From Alphaproteobacteria bacterium MarineAlpha3_Bin6 (GTDB lineage Bacteria; Pseudomonadota; Alphaproteobacteria; Rhodospirillales; UBA2165), in the NCBI GenBank assembly GCA_002938035.1, contig PTLH01000010.1:1-34047 (forward strand): a stretch of 34,047 nucleotides of DNA, given 5' to 3'. The position numbers were made by a program, and so were the translations under genes. Numbering within the stretch: position 1 is the stretch's first letter; every line of letters starts with the position of its first letter. Under the pieces are notes generated by a model. That model saw only the letters and a list, made by a program, of their open reading frames with translations. It ran no database searches and was not told where the DNA came from. This document shows positions 33,699-34,047 of this stretch, piece after piece.

Positions 33699-34047
33699 AC
33701 CTTAAATATATCAATTTTTTTAACGGTAGGAGTTGATTAATTAAACAGTTAGAAATTTGGACCAGAACGGGTGGTTAACTATTAATATAGTTTTGGAGAG
33801 CTATTGAGTGTGAGAAATTAGTCTGAATAGAGAGATTAGAACTTGTTAGGTGGTAACTATATAAATTAATATTTTCCAAAATTAAATGGGCCAAATTAAA
33901 TCCAATCGAATCTTACAAGTTTAACTTTGGCACTTATGGAAATAAAATCAAACACGTTAGAAGATAAGGATCTTGCAGGTTTAGTTGGTGATAAGATTAA
34001 GATTTTATAGACCTTCAAGCGTTATACCCTGCTGGAATATAATTGGT
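33699..34047. other. AT-rich gene-free end region
   Basis: This 349-base stretch has no convincing reading frame on either strand. It holds one short open frame (about 24 codons from 33936) with no features, and an imperfect direct repeat starting GGTGGTTAACTATTAATAT (33770) and GGTGGTAACTATATAAATT (33849). I see no tRNA, terminator or operator that can be supported. A minus-strand gene ending at the very edge cannot be excluded. Confidence 0.5.

Overview
The window reads as a stretch of chromosome from a free-living, probably marine, alphaproteobacterium with moderate GC (mid-40s by eye, not computed). This placement is inference from gene content: an Atm1-type ABC exporter, YgfZ, an AcuI/PrpE pair, a heptosyltransferase-like LPS gene set and many small-molecule catabolic genes. 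No rRNA, tRNA, CRISPR array, insertion sequence or phage gene was seen. The DNA is densely coding.

Layout. (1) 142-8012, plus strand: the end of a branched-chain-amino-acid-type ABC uptake operon (periplasmic binding protein, LivF-like ATPase) running into a PaaK-like adenylate-forming ligase, a creatinase/M24-fold protein that has lost its metal ligands, a GMC flavin alcohol dehydrogenase and an OFA-type MFS carrier. This looks like uptake and activation of an organic acid. (2) 8166-11539, minus strand: FAH-family hydrolase, MhpA-like flavin hydroxylase and a hydroxypyruvate-isomerase-like TIM barrel, followed by a divergent MFS exporter (11803-13044). (3) 13088-17175: alpha/beta hydrolase, VOC protein, TauE-like permease, methyltransferase and ygfZ. 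(4) 17273-23883, plus strand: a surface-polysaccharide/LPS operon of five glycosyltransferases plus asparagine synthase, most joined by 1-4 bp stop/start overlaps. (5) 24009-24665: a deiodinase-family gene read through an in-frame UGA. (6) 24698-28805: pyrC, then prpE and acuI, which together can turn acrylate or 3-hydroxypropionate-derived acryloyl-CoA into propionyl-CoA. (7) 28938-33698: a small lipoprotein, a Sel1-repeat protein, an Atm1-like exporter, a parvulin and an HSL-family esterase. The last 349 bases are AT-rich and hold no recognisable gene.

The most notable item is the gene at 24009-24665. Simple gene calling splits it in two at a TGA codon, but the two parts are in the same frame, the TGA sits exactly where selenocysteine occurs in iodothyronine deiodinases (GSxT-U-PPF), and the downstream half carries the family's EAHPxDGW and GxGPF motifs. 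A hairpin starting 12 nt after the UGA, with its loop about 21 nt downstream, has the geometry of a bacterial SECIS. This is very likely a bacterial deiodinase-like selenoprotein, which implies that the host genome encodes SelA/SelB/SelC/SelD elsewhere.
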